From Hyphomicrobiales bacterium (GTDB taxonomy: Bacteria; Pseudomonadota; Alphaproteobacteria; Rhizobiales; Xanthobacteraceae), in contig JAFAUQ010000044.1 in assembly GCA_019243195.1 (NCBI GenBank), forward strand, positions 1-64,000: DNA of 64,000 nt, written 5' to 3'. This document shows, one piece after another, positions 35,191 to 44,203 of the stretch (positions are counted from its first letter, which is position 1; each line of letters starts with the position of its first letter). Below the pieces are notes generated by a model. The model made no database searches and was not told where the DNA came from. It saw nothing but the letters and a program-made list of their open reading frames with translations. The translations under genes and the position numbers were made by a program.

Positions 35191-37250
35191 TCCACGATGA
35201 TCTGACCGTACATCCAGGGATGCGGGCTGCAGATGTAGTATTGGATCCCCGGCTTGCTGAACGTCACGCTCTTCGACTCGCCTTTGGCCAGCGCGCCGGT
35301 CGTCCACTCGCCTTGCTTGAGCGAGCTTGCGTCGTGCGGGATGTCGCCCACATTGGTGAAGGTCACCGTGGTGCCGGCCTTGATGCGCGTGCGCGCCGGC
35401 CAGTAGCTGTACTCGACGTTCCCGTCGCCGATTTTGATCGCATCGGTTCCGGGAGCAATCGGTCCGACCGGGCCGGCGATTGTCGCGGGCGGCGGCGGCG
35501 CCCACAGCGGCCCGAGTTTTCCGTTCAAGGAGAACACCCAGACGGCATCGCCGTAAGCGCTGCCTTGGAGCTGGTTGCCGCCGGTGCCGATGGCGACGAA
35601 TTCTTCGCCCTCGACCTCATAGACCACGGGCGGCGCGTCGGCGCCGAATCCGGTCTGGAAACGCCACAGCTCCTCCCCCGTCTTGGCGTCGAGCGCCAGG
35701 AAATTGCCGTCCGGCTCGCCGCGGAACACGAGCCCGCCGGCCGTCACGGTCGAGCCGCCGCCACCGCCGAGGCGGTACGGCGTCTTGTGCTGCCAGGCGA
35801 TCTTGTTGGTCCGGCTGTCGATCGCCGTGAAGGTGCCGTTCATCGGCGTTCCGATCGGCGCCGCCTGGGTTCCGCCGACGTAGCGTTTGCCCAGAACGTA
35901 TTTGTCGCCGTAGCGGGTAAATGCGCTCGTGCGCACGGTCCCCGGCACGTAGAAATAGCCGGTGTCGGGACTATACGGCATGGGCGACCAATTGGTGCCG
36001 CCGACGCCCGACGGCTGGATCAGCGTTGGCGTCTCCCAGAACGGCTCGAAGATGCAGCCATAATTCTCGTAGCCGGGCAGCCCTTCGGCACACTGCGGGA
36101 CAATCGCATCTCCGACCGGATACGGCTGAGTTTTCGCCGTTTTCTGCCGCGGCTCCTGCGGGACCGGCCGCTCATCGACCCCGACCAAGGGTTTGCCGTT
36201 GGTGCGATCGAGGATGTAGACCCATCCGGTGCGACCGGCTTCGGCGATGCCTTTGCGCGGCTCGCCGTTGATCACCGTGTCAAACAAAACCACCGGGCTG
36301 GCGGCGTCATAATCCCAGATGTCGTGGTGCACCTGCTGGAAATGCCAGACGTATTCGCCGGTCTTCGCCTTCAAGGCGACGATCGAAGTGCAGAACAGGT
36401 TGTCGCCCTCGCGCATCGAGCCGTCGTAATCCGGGCCGCAATTCCCGACCGCGAAGTAAACGAGCCCGAGTTCCGGATCGAGCGCCGGCGTGTTCCAGAT
36501 GGTCGCCCCGCCGCGCATCGCGTGGTCGGTGCCGGCCGGCCAGGTCTCGCTGCCGATCTCGCCCGGGCCGGGCAGGGTGTACCAGCGCCACTTGATCTCG
36601 CCGGTCTTGGCATCGAGCGCAGTCAACCGGCCGCGCACCCCGAACTCTCCGCCGGTGATGCCGCTGTAGACCAAGCCGTCGTAGTAGAGCGGCGCGCCGG
36701 TGATGCCGTAGCCGTCCTGCCACTTCTCGATGGGGGTCTTCCACGCCACCTTGCCGGTCTTCATGTCGAGGGCCACGACATTGGCGTCCAATTGCCCGAA
36801 GAACAGCAGGCCCTCGCCCATGGCCAGACCGCGATTGACCCAGCCGCAGCACACCGTGGAGATGGCTTGGTCGATGCCCGACCAGTATTCCCACAGGAAC
36901 GCGCCGGTCTTGGCGTCAAGCGCGAACACGTCGTCGTTGCCGGTGATGACGTACATCACGCCGTCTTTGACGAGCGGCGAGGCCTCCAAGGAGTACTTGC
37001 CGCCCAGCCCCGAGCCCTTGAGGCGCGTCATCCACGCGCCCTTGAGCTGCTTGACGTTGGTCTTGTTGATTTGGGTCAGCGTCGAATAGCGCTGATTGCT
37101 CAGATTGCCGCCGTTGGTGACCCAATCCTTGCCGATCGGGCTGCGCAGCAGCCGGTCGATCTCTGGATCGGCCGCCGCGATCGAAGCGAACCCGAGGACC
37201 AGACTGAGTGTCGGCAAAAGCAGGCGTATGCGCCGAAAATAGCGCCGCAT
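35187..37250 (-). CDS. PQQ-dependent alcohol dehydrogenase fused to a C-terminal amicyanin-like cupredoxin
   Basis: Periplasmic quinoprotein of 687 residues. Signal peptide (about 1-27). The eight-bladed propeller (30-590) has WVTNGGNLSNQRYSTL, the vicinal Cys pair in AISTVCCGWVNRG, WDYDAASPVVLFD for the active Asp, and tryptophan-docking repeats (ALDAKTGEIKWRW, LALDAKTGEELWRF). Residues about 610-687 are a type-I copper domain: TVTFTNVGDIPHDASSLKQG (His ligand) and YYICSPHPWMYGQIIVE (Cys, His, Met), like amicyanin. The copper domain replaces the cytochrome c usually fused in quinohaem alcohol dehydrogenases. The adjacent SCO1 gene supports a copper site. Confidence 0.88.
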   Translation of the reverse strand: MRRYFRRIRLLLPTLSLVLGFASIAAADPEIDRLLRSPIGKDWVTNGGNLSNQRYSTLTQINKTNVKQLKGAWMTRLKGSGLGGKYSLEASPLVKDGVMYVITGNDDVFALDAKTGAFLWEYWSGIDQAISTVCCGWVNRGLAMGEGLLFFGQLDANVVALDMKTGKVAWKTPIEKWQDGYGITGAPLYYDGLVYSGITGGEFGVRGRLTALDAKTGEIKWRWYTLPGPGEIGSETWPAGTDHAMRGGATIWNTPALDPELGLVYFAVGNCGPDYDGSMREGDNLFCTSIVALKAKTGEYVWHFQQVHHDIWDYDAASPVVLFDTVINGEPRKGIAEAGRTGWVYILDRTNGKPLVGVDERPVPQEPRQKTAKTQPYPVGDAIVPQCAEGLPGYENYGCIFEPFWETPTLIQPSGVGGTNWSPMPYSPDTGYFYVPGTVRTSAFTRYGDKYVLGKRYVGGTQAAPIGTPMNGTFTAIDSRTNKIAWQHKTPYRLGGGGGSTVTAGGLVFRGEPDGNFLALDAKTGEELWRFQTGFGADAPPVVYEVEGEEFVAIGTGGNQLQGSAYGDAVWVFSLNGKLGPLWAPPPPATIAGPVGPIAPGTDAIKIGDGNVEYSYWPARTRIKAGTTVTFTNVGDIPHDASSLKQGEWTTGALAKGESKSVTFSKPGIQYYICSPHPWMYGQIIVE

Positions 37251-37371
37251 GGTGTCGCCTCCCCGTTGTAGCTGGCTTTCGCCAGTTCAAATTTTTAGTA
37301 GTCTAGCGCAAACCGCACCTGACCCCAAGTCTTCATTCGTCAGATCAGCGGCGCAAAGCGAGCATGGGATC

Positions 37372-38739
37372 ATGAAACGGCAACTGCACCTCAACCTCTT
37401 CATCCACGGCCGCGGGCACCACGAGGCGTCGTGGCGCCATTCGGATTCATCGGACCTGCCGCTTACCGACATTCGCTATTACCAGGACTTGGCGCAGCGG
37501 GCTGAGGGCGCGCTGTTCGATTCGATTTTCTTTGCCGATCAGCTGGCGCTGGGCGGTGACGTGACGCAAGCGCCGCGCACGTGGCTCGAGCCGATCACGG
37601 TGCTGGCTGCGCTCGCCGTTTCCACCAGCCGCATCGGGTTGATCGCCACCGCGTCGACCACCTACACCGAACCATTCAATCTCGCGCGGCAGTTCGCCTC
37701 GATCGATCACATCAGCAACGGACGCGCCGCCTGGAACATCGTGACGTCGTGGCTCGCCACCGCAGCGGAAAATTATGGCGGCGAGGGCCAGCTTAGCCAC
37801 GCCCAGCGCTACGCACGCGGCGAGGAATTCATGACCGTGGTCAAGGAGCTGTGGGACAGCTGGGCGGCCGATGCGGTGATCGACGACCGGGCGAGTGGCC
37901 AATATGCGCGCGGCGACCGGATCAGGCCGATCAATCATCGCGGCGAGTTCTACAGCGTGGTCGGGCCGCTCAACATGCCGCGCCCGCCGCAGGGCCGGCC
38001 CGTGCTGGTGCAGGCCGGTTCGTCCGACACCGGCCGCCGTTTCGCGGCGCGGCACGCGGACGCCGTGTTCACCGCGCATATGGCGAAGACAACCGCGCAG
38101 GAGTTCTACGCCGACCTGAAGAAGCTTGCGGCGGAAGAAGGGCGCGATCCCGCGCAGGTGCTTATCCTGCCGGGCTTAAGCCCGATGATCGGCTCGACGG
38201 AGGCCGAGGCGCAACGCCTGGCGCGCGAAGTCAACGAACTGACCGACCCGGTGGTCGGCCGCAAGCGCTTGTCCGGCCGTTTCGGCGGCCACGATTTTGC
38301 GCACCTGCCGCTCGACCGCCCGCTCGTGCCGGAAGATTTCCCCGATCCGAGCACGGTCGAGGCGGCGCGCAGCCGCACCGAGGTGATCATCAACCTGGTG
38401 CGGCGCGACAAGCCGACCCTGCGGCAGCTGCTGGGGTATCTCGCCGGTGCGCGCGGGCATTACGTGATGGCGGGAACGCCGGAGCAGGTCGCCGACCTCA
38501 TCGAGGACTGGTTCACCGATGGCGCCGCCGACGGGTTCAACATGATGCCCCCGGTGCTGCCGGCGCAGTTCGACACGTTTGCCGCCGAGGTGGTCCCGTT
38601 GCTGCAGCGGCGCGGGCTATTCCGTACCGAATACGCCGGGGCGACGCTGCGCGAGCATTACGGCCTGCCGTGGCCGGCGAGCGGGTTCGACGATCCGGCC
38701 CGCAAGGTCGAGCGGCACGAATTTGCCGCCGGTGTGTGA
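37372..38739 (+). CDS. NtaA/SnaA/DszA-family FMN-dependent monooxygenase
   Basis: Luciferase-like flavin monooxygenase of 455 residues; relatives act on nitrilotriacetate, sulfone or similar substrates with reduced FMN. Signature stretches: MKRQLHLNLFIHGRGHHEAS, DLAQRAEGALFDSIFFADQL, EPITVLAALAVSTSRIGLIA and ISNGRAAWNIVTSWLATAAE then NYGG, and PQGRPVLVQAGSSDTGRRFA. The family's C-terminal VPLLQRRGLFRTEYAGATLR is present. Divergent from the PQQ gene. No flavin reductase is adjacent. Confidence 0.9.
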   Translation: MKRQLHLNLFIHGRGHHEASWRHSDSSDLPLTDIRYYQDLAQRAEGALFDSIFFADQLALGGDVTQAPRTWLEPITVLAALAVSTSRIGLIATASTTYTEPFNLARQFASIDHISNGRAAWNIVTSWLATAAENYGGEGQLSHAQRYARGEEFMTVVKELWDSWAADAVIDDRASGQYARGDRIRPINHRGEFYSVVGPLNMPRPPQGRPVLVQAGSSDTGRRFAARHADAVFTAHMAKTTAQEFYADLKKLAAEEGRDPAQVLILPGLSPMIGSTEAEAQRLAREVNELTDPVVGRKRLSGRFGGHDFAHLPLDRPLVPEDFPDPSTVEAARSRTEVIINLVRRDKPTLRQLLGYLAGARGHYVMAGTPEQVADLIEDWFTDGAADGFNMMPPVLPAQFDTFAAEVVPLLQRRGLFRTEYAGATLREHYGLPWPASGFDDPARKVERHEFAAGV

Positions 38740-38798
38740 GCGCGCCGCCGCTCGTATTGATGACCGCGCTATTCGCAAACCACCGCAAACTTCGGCGG

Positions 38799-38882
38799 TC
38801 AGAAGATCGCGATAGCGAATATTTCGGCGACCAACGCGATTGCAATCGGCCACACAATGATGAGCTCGTCCAGGAGCTGCAT
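38799..38882 (-). CDS. Candidate 27-residue membrane microprotein
   Basis: Short frame MQLLDELIIVWPIAIALVAE followed by IFAIAIF, a single hydrophobic helix. GAGGGCG lies about six bases before ATG 38882. It is in the 326-base spacer between the two monooxygenase genes; nothing else in that spacer was recognised. No homologue recalled; coding status rests only on hydrophobic pattern and ribosome site. Confidence 0.3.
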   Translation of the reverse strand: MQLLDELIIVWPIAIALVAEIFAIAIF

Positions 38883-39065
38883 GGTTACGCCCTCACGCTA
38901 CGAACGGTTAATGCGACCCGAGGCTCCGATCGGCATCCTGCCGCGAAGGCGATATCGATCAGACAGTTACATGGTAAAGCCGCTTGGTTAGGGATCTGCT
39001 AAAAGTCATGGTTACCAAAGTGCTAAGATATTGTAGCGGACCGGCGGGCGAGGGGGATGTCGCCG

Positions 39066-40094
39066 ATGAAACTCTCGTTGTTCATTGGGGCCGAGCACCG
39101 CCCCGGCGAAGCGACCCAACGCCTTTCGGAGCACGCCGAGCAAGTCCGCTTGGCGCGCCAGCTCGGGTTTGACGGGGTCTCGATCGGAAATCATTTGTCA
39201 TGCGGCGCGACCGCGTGGTTCCCGCCATTCGAGACCCTGATGCGACTGGCCGCCGAAGCCGACGGCATGTCGCTCGGCACCTGCATGCTGATCCTGCCGC
39301 TCTATCAGCCGTTCCACGTGGCTGAGCAGGTGGCGCTTCTCGATGCCGCGAGCGGCGGACGCGCGATCCTTGGCATCGCGCCAGGCTGGCGCAAGCACGA
39401 GTTCGAGGTGATCGGCCTCGATTACCGCGAGCGGATCGGCCGCTACATGGAGGCGGTCGATCTGATCAAACGACTCTTCACCGAGGACAAGGTCACTTTT
39501 GCCGGCAAGCATTTTCGCGCCGTCGGGCTCACGCTGGCGATGCGGTCGACCCGCAAACCCCGGCCGCCGTTATGGCTCGGCGGCAGTGTGGAGAATGCCG
39601 TGAAACGCGCGGCGCAAATCGCCGAACCGATTCTCGGTGATACCTGGGTGGCGTCGTCGCATCTCAAGAGCGACGTCATTATCCGGCAAGCCTCGGTGTT
39701 CAGGGAGGCGCTCGCCGCGCAGGGCAAGCCCATCCCGACGGACTATCCGGTCTTGCGCAACATTGTCGTGGGACCGGATCGGCAAACCGCCATTCGCGAC
39801 GCCGGTCCGGGCATCGCCGAGAGCTACCATATTTTCGGCAACTGGGGCCTGTTCACCGAGGTGGTCGGCGACGCGAAGACGCATCCGGAGTTCGAAGAGC
39901 TTCTCGCCGATCGGTTCATCATCGGCTCACCGGAGGAGTGCGCCGAAGAAATCACCGAGCTGATGCGGGCTACCGGCTGCAACAGGCTCGTCGCCCGCAT
40001 TCAATGGGTCGGCATGGCGCACAGGCACGTGATGCGAACCATCGAACTGCTCGGCGGCCAGGTTGCGCCCCTGGTCCGCAAGGCGATTGCCTGA
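39066..40094 (+). CDS. Luciferase-like (LLM) flavin-dependent oxidoreductase
   Basis: A 342-residue F420/FMN-type LLM-class enzyme: MKLSLFIGAEHRPGEATQRL, ARQLGFDGVSIGNHLSCGAT, LPLYQPFHVAEQVALLDAAS then GGRAILGIAPGWRKHEFEVI, and RPPLWLGGSVENAVKRAAQI. ATG 39066 is chosen with GAGGGGG about ten bases upstream; ATG 39057 would overlap the ribosome site. It follows the NtaA-type gene and is convergent with the phenol-hydroxylase-type gene, four bases apart. Confidence 0.88.
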   Translation: MKLSLFIGAEHRPGEATQRLSEHAEQVRLARQLGFDGVSIGNHLSCGATAWFPPFETLMRLAAEADGMSLGTCMLILPLYQPFHVAEQVALLDAASGGRAILGIAPGWRKHEFEVIGLDYRERIGRYMEAVDLIKRLFTEDKVTFAGKHFRAVGLTLAMRSTRKPRPPLWLGGSVENAVKRAAQIAEPILGDTWVASSHLKSDVIIRQASVFREALAAQGKPIPTDYPVLRNIVVGPDRQTAIRDAGPGIAESYHIFGNWGLFTEVVGDAKTHPEFEELLADRFIIGSPEECAEEITELMRATGCNRLVARIQWVGMAHRHVMRTIELLGGQVAPLVRKAIA

Positions 40095-40098
40095 GCTT

Positions 40099-42039
40099 TC
40101 ACTCCGGCCGGATCATGAAGCCGTCGAAGAACGCCGCAAGCTGCGGGTGCGCGTCGAGCGGGAGAATGTGCGCCACGTATTGGTCCGGCCGCACCACCAC
40201 CATACAACCGGATTCGCGATCGATTCCGCGCATCGTGAAGATGTCGTGGCCGCTTTTCAGATCGGGGCAGAAGATCTTCTCGTAGTCGCGCAGTCCGTAG
40301 CGCCCTTTGTGCGGCAGCAGGAACGCCGGCAGTCCCTCGATATCGACGTCATGGTGACTTTGCTGGCACACCGTTCTCACATCGATGACCGAGTCGATGT
40401 CCGCTCCAGCCGGCGTGTATTTCTTGACCGGCGAGTGGGGTGATTGCGCGAGAAAATCGCACAACGCACGAACGCGCGATTTGGCCGCCGCCGGCGACTC
40501 GCTGCCAGCGAACGCAAAGATGCGCCAGCGGCCCTCCGCCTTGACGACGTGGCCGAGGTGCACCGGTAAGGCGTCGGCGAGGCGGATCACCGGCGCGGAA
40601 TGAAAACGTGTGCCGATAACAAAGCCTTTCGCCAGGTGCTGATGCATCGGTTCGCCGGTGATCAGCGACGGCCCGTAATGCGTCGCCGTTCCCGCCGTAT
40701 AGCGACCGTGCTGGATGAAATAACGCTGGGTCTCGGCGGGATCGAATCCCTTGCCGTCTCCTTTCGACCTGGCTTTTTCCGACGAGGCAAGCAGGGCCGC
40801 CCATTCGCGATCGAACTCGATCAGTTCTTTGGCAACGGCCTGACGTTCCGCCGAGTAGGTATGCAGAAGGTGCGGCGCGCACCGCCGGCGCAGCACGGCG
40901 GCGAGCTTCCAACCCAGGTTGAAGCCGTCCTGCATCGATACGTTCATGCCCTGACCGGCCTTGGGGCTGTGCGTGTGACACGCGTCGCCGGCGATGAACA
41001 CGCGCGGCAAGCGTTTGTCGACTTCCTGTTCGGGAACGTCGTCGAACTTATCGCATAGCCGTTGGCCGATCTCGTAGACCGACCACCAGGGAATTTCCTT
41101 CACGTCGAGGGTATGGGGCCGAAGAATCCGCCGCGCTCCGTCGATCAGATGGTCGGCGGTGATGTTGCGGTCGGAAACCCGCTCGGCGACGCCGAGCTTG
41201 TCGAGCTCGACGTACAGCCGAAACAGATAGCCACCTTCGCGCGGGATGATGAGCATGCTGCCGCCGCCGGCGGACTGTATCAGCGTCTTGTAGCGGACGT
41301 CGGGGAAGTCCGTGACGGCGAGGACGTCCATGACGCCCCACGCGTGATTGGCGGAGTCGCCATGCAGCGCGCGCCCGATGCATTTGCGCACCGTGCTGCG
41401 CGCGCCGTCGCAGCCGACGACATAGCGTGCCCGTACCGTCTCGATCCGCCCTTTGTCCGACCCATCGAGCCGTTCGAGCCTGGCGATCACCCCGGCGTCC
41501 TCGTTTGATGCGGCCGGATTGTCCTCAAGTTCTATGAGGCGGCGCGAATAATGGGGCTCGATACTGGCCGCCGATTTGCGCATTACGTCGAGATAGAAAT
41601 CGTGCACCCGCGCCTGATTGAGAACCACGTGCGGGAATTCCGACAGTCCGTCTTCGACGTCCTGAACGCGCCCGCTGCGCACGATGTTTTTGGGCTCCTT
41701 CTCATCGGGCTTCCAGAATGTCGTCTCGTTGATCCAGCAGGCCTCTTTGAGAACGCGCTCGGCAAAGCCGAAGGCCTCGAACATCTCCATGGTGCGGCAG
41801 GCGATGCCGTCAGCCTGACCGAGGAGCAGCCGCCCGGATTTCTGGTCCACGATGCAGGTCTTGATGTCGGCGAACGCGGAGAGCTGGGACGCCAACGTCA
41901 GCCCGGCCGGACCGCAGCCCACGATCAGGACGTCGACTTCGGTCGGGAGCGGACCTGAAGCACCCGATGCGGGATAACGCTTCGATCTGTCGGCGATCTC
42001 GGGATCGCCCGGTTCGAACCCGTCGAGATGAAATTGCAC
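40099..42039 (-). CDS. FAD-dependent aromatic hydroxylase (phenol 2-monooxygenase family)
   Basis: Class A flavoprotein monooxygenase of 646 residues. FAD motif VDVLIVGCGPAGLTLASQLS; second FAD/NADPH motif RYVVGCDGARSTVRKCIGRA; third motif RVFIAGDACHTHSPKAGQGM then NVSMQDGFNLGWKLAAVLRR. A C-terminal thioredoxin-like domain (about 450-646) as in phenol hydroxylase. The length (about 640) also fits phenol hydroxylase or 3-hydroxybenzoate 4-monooxygenase. The exact phenolic substrate cannot be read. Confidence 0.88.
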   Translation of the reverse strand: MQFHLDGFEPGDPEIADRSKRYPASGASGPLPTEVDVLIVGCGPAGLTLASQLSAFADIKTCIVDQKSGRLLLGQADGIACRTMEMFEAFGFAERVLKEACWINETTFWKPDEKEPKNIVRSGRVQDVEDGLSEFPHVVLNQARVHDFYLDVMRKSAASIEPHYSRRLIELEDNPAASNEDAGVIARLERLDGSDKGRIETVRARYVVGCDGARSTVRKCIGRALHGDSANHAWGVMDVLAVTDFPDVRYKTLIQSAGGGSMLIIPREGGYLFRLYVELDKLGVAERVSDRNITADHLIDGARRILRPHTLDVKEIPWWSVYEIGQRLCDKFDDVPEQEVDKRLPRVFIAGDACHTHSPKAGQGMNVSMQDGFNLGWKLAAVLRRRCAPHLLHTYSAERQAVAKELIEFDREWAALLASSEKARSKGDGKGFDPAETQRYFIQHGRYTAGTATHYGPSLITGEPMHQHLAKGFVIGTRFHSAPVIRLADALPVHLGHVVKAEGRWRIFAFAGSESPAAAKSRVRALCDFLAQSPHSPVKKYTPAGADIDSVIDVRTVCQQSHHDVDIEGLPAFLLPHKGRYGLRDYEKIFCPDLKSGHDIFTMRGIDRESGCMVVVRPDQYVAHILPLDAHPQLAAFFDGFMIRPE

Positions 42040-42225
42040 GAGGATCTTCCTCGGATAGGGTCAGACTTCGTCTATGAAGAATCGCCAGCAGAAGCGCAAC
42101 TCCGGCCACAAAAGCGGCGTTGCAAAGGAGCGACGCGATCGTAGCGCGGGTCAGCGGACCTTAGCCGACCCTGCGTCTTTTGCTATCCTATTCGCACGAA
42201 CGGCCGTTCGGCGGAGGAAGTCCCG

Positions 42226-42633
42226 ATGAAGATCAAGCTGCATCACGTGAACCTGTGCACGACTGACGTCCCGGCGATGGACGAATTCTATCGCTCGGTC
42301 CTCGATCTCGAGCCCGAGCCGACGCTCAATGACGTGCGCGACACCGCGCAGGGTTACGCCGGCAGCGTCGCCTTCCTGCACGACGGAGCGACGCAGTTCC
42401 ACCTGGCGCAAAAGGATCTCGCCGTCGGATTTCGCAAGAAGCACGCCGTCAATCCGCTCGAGCGAGGGCATATCGCCTTCCGGACCGACGACATCGCCGC
42501 CTTCAAGAAGCGGCTCGACGAGAAAGGCATCCCCTATTCGGACTACGGCGCGTGGGCAATGAACGGATGGCACCAGATTTTCTTTTACGACCCGGAAGGC
42601 AACATCATCGAGGTGCACCAGGTCGAGGCGTGA
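42226..42633 (+). CDS. Glyoxalase/VOC-domain protein
   Basis: A 135-residue VOC protein: LHHVNLCTTDVPAMDEFYRS then VLDLEPEP, RGHIAFRTDDIAAFKKRLDE and WHQIFFYDPEGNIIEVHQVE. Metal ligands would be His in LHHV, His in RGHIAF and Glu in IIEVHQ. RBS GGAGGAAG seven bases before the ATG. It is between the hydroxylase and the dehydrogenase and may be a ring-cleavage or isomerase enzyme in the same pathway. Confidence 0.88.
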   Translation: MKIKLHHVNLCTTDVPAMDEFYRSVLDLEPEPTLNDVRDTAQGYAGSVAFLHDGATQFHLAQKDLAVGFRKKHAVNPLERGHIAFRTDDIAAFKKRLDEKGIPYSDYGAWAMNGWHQIFFYDPEGNIIEVHQVEA

Positions 42634-42667
42634 GTCGACGCGCAATACGATCGAACCGGAGAGCGCG

Positions 42668-43546
42668 ATGCGGATTGGTTATCTCGGCGTCGGCAACATG
42701 GGGCAGCCGATGGCCGGCAAGCTTCTCGACGCCGGACACGATCTGTGGATCTACGACGTGCGCGCGGAGGCGATGCGCCCGCTGCTGGAGCGCCAGGCGC
42801 GGCCGGCCGCCTCTCCGAAAGAACTGGCCGACGCGTGTGACACGGTCGTGGTCTCGCTGCCGACGCTCGATGTGTTCCGCGCGGCATTGAGCGGGGCGGA
42901 CGGACTCCTCTGGGGCAAGGCGCTCAAAACTCTTGTCAACACATGTACGGTCGGCGTTTCGTTCATCGCGGAGATACAGCAGGCCTGCGCGGGCGCGAGC
43001 GTCACCGTCATCGACGCGCCCATCAGCGGCGGCCCCGCCGGCGCACGCGCGGGCACGCTCGCGGTCATGGTGTCGGGCCAACCCGCGAAAGTCGCCGAGC
43101 TGATGCCGGTGTTTCGTCTATGGGGGCCGACGGTCGTTGTCGCGGGCGAGAAGCCCGGCGCTGCTCAGGTGATGAAACTCACCAACAACATCGTATTCGT
43201 TGCCGCCCTGATCGCGACGTCGGAAGCGATGACGATGGCCACGAAGGCCGGGATTTCACCCGATGCCATGCTGCAAATTCTCAACAACGGGACCGGCCGC
43301 AACTTCGCAACGACGACGATGTTTCCGCAGGCGGTCCTGCCGGGGACATTCGATTTCGGGGCGACGATCGATATTCTCATGAAGGACGTCGACCTCGCGA
43401 TCGAGCAAGGCGAGGCTCTCGGCGTCCCGATGTGGGTGTGCCAGGCCGCGCGCCTCGTGGTCAAACATGGAGTTTTTCAGGGCCGCGCGCAGCACGATGT
43501 GTCGCGCATTGTGCAAATCATCGAGGATGGCGCGCGCCAACAATAA
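42668..43546 (+). CDS. NAD(P)-dependent beta-hydroxyacid dehydrogenase (3-hydroxyisobutyrate dehydrogenase family)
   Basis: A 292-residue dehydrogenase: dinucleotide motif MRIGYLGVGNMGQPMAGKLL; substrate motif VIDAPISGGPAGARAGTLAV (DxPxSGGxxGAxxGTL); catalytic Lys in QVMKLTNNIVFVAALIATSE; cofactor-side FDFGATIDILMKDVDLAIEQ. Family members oxidise 3-hydroxyisobutyrate, tartronate semialdehyde or similar. It lies 34 bases downstream of the VOC gene on the same strand. Confidence 0.9.
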   Translation: MRIGYLGVGNMGQPMAGKLLDAGHDLWIYDVRAEAMRPLLERQARPAASPKELADACDTVVVSLPTLDVFRAALSGADGLLWGKALKTLVNTCTVGVSFIAEIQQACAGASVTVIDAPISGGPAGARAGTLAVMVSGQPAKVAELMPVFRLWGPTVVVAGEKPGAAQVMKLTNNIVFVAALIATSEAMTMATKAGISPDAMLQILNNGTGRNFATTTMFPQAVLPGTFDFGATIDILMKDVDLAIEQGEALGVPMWVCQAARLVVKHGVFQGRAQHDVSRIVQIIEDGARQQ

Positions 43547-43581
43547 TAATGGTGCGATGGCCCTGGGGGCAGGACTTTAAT

Positions 43582-43779
43582 CTAAACGAGTTTCAGGATC
43601 GTTGCGAGCGCCCCAATAGCTATCACCAGCATGGCGCCGAGTCGCACGGTCAGTCGTAGGGTTACCGTCTCTTTCAGTGTTTCAATAGCGGTTTGAAGCC
43701 TCTGCTCCGTCGTACGAAGCTCGGTTTGGAGCTTCTGCTCCGTCGCCAGTAAGTCGGCCTTGGTTGCGAGTTCGACCAT
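43582..43779 (-). CDS. Small coiled-coil membrane protein
   Basis: A 65-residue product: MVELATKADLLATEQKLQTE then LRTTEQRLQTAIETLKETVT form a heptad-like helix, followed by one membrane helix (LGAMLVIAIGALATILKLV). This resembles small DUF1640- or CCDC90-like fragments found in many alphaproteobacteria. No strong ribosome site. The 424-base spacer downstream of its start (43780-44203) holds no recognised gene, only GC-rich sequence with GCGCGC patches. Confidence 0.5.
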   Translation of the reverse strand: MVELATKADLLATEQKLQTELRTTEQRLQTAIETLKETVTLRLTVRLGAMLVIAIGALATILKLV

Positions 43780-44203
43780 GATGAAATCTCGGGCCGCCGA
43801 CGCGTGAGCCTCAGCTTGATCCTAGGGCACGCCGCCGTCGCGCAGCCTTTGCGCGTATCCCAGACTGTCGAAAGTGTAGGCCATAACGCGCCCCCGAGGA
43901 ACTACTTGGAGGGATGAGAACAAAAAGGGAACATGAAGTCAAGACGTACTGCGCACGACGGAGTGCGCAGGCTCGAGATTATTGCCGCACCGCACGCGCG
44001 CATCGAACACGCGCCGTGGGCCGCATCGCGCGCACAAGCCGCATTGACCGCCCAAAGCCGTCAGTTATGGGCGCGCCTTGCGCCGGACGGGCGCCATAGT
44101 AATGTGCCAAAGGACGGGCGCCTGCGCGCAAGCGGGCCGCCGGACGAAACGCACGCAAAGAAGGCCCGTGACGGCTCTCAAGATACCCATCGGAGGAAGT
44201 TCA

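Noticed and set aside
35220-37271. 683-codon plus-strand open frame opposite the PQQ dehydrogenase
   Set aside because: It is the antisense shadow of a clear PQQ propeller gene in GC-rich DNA. It is Arg/Ala/Asp-rich, has no domain, ribosome site or family motif.
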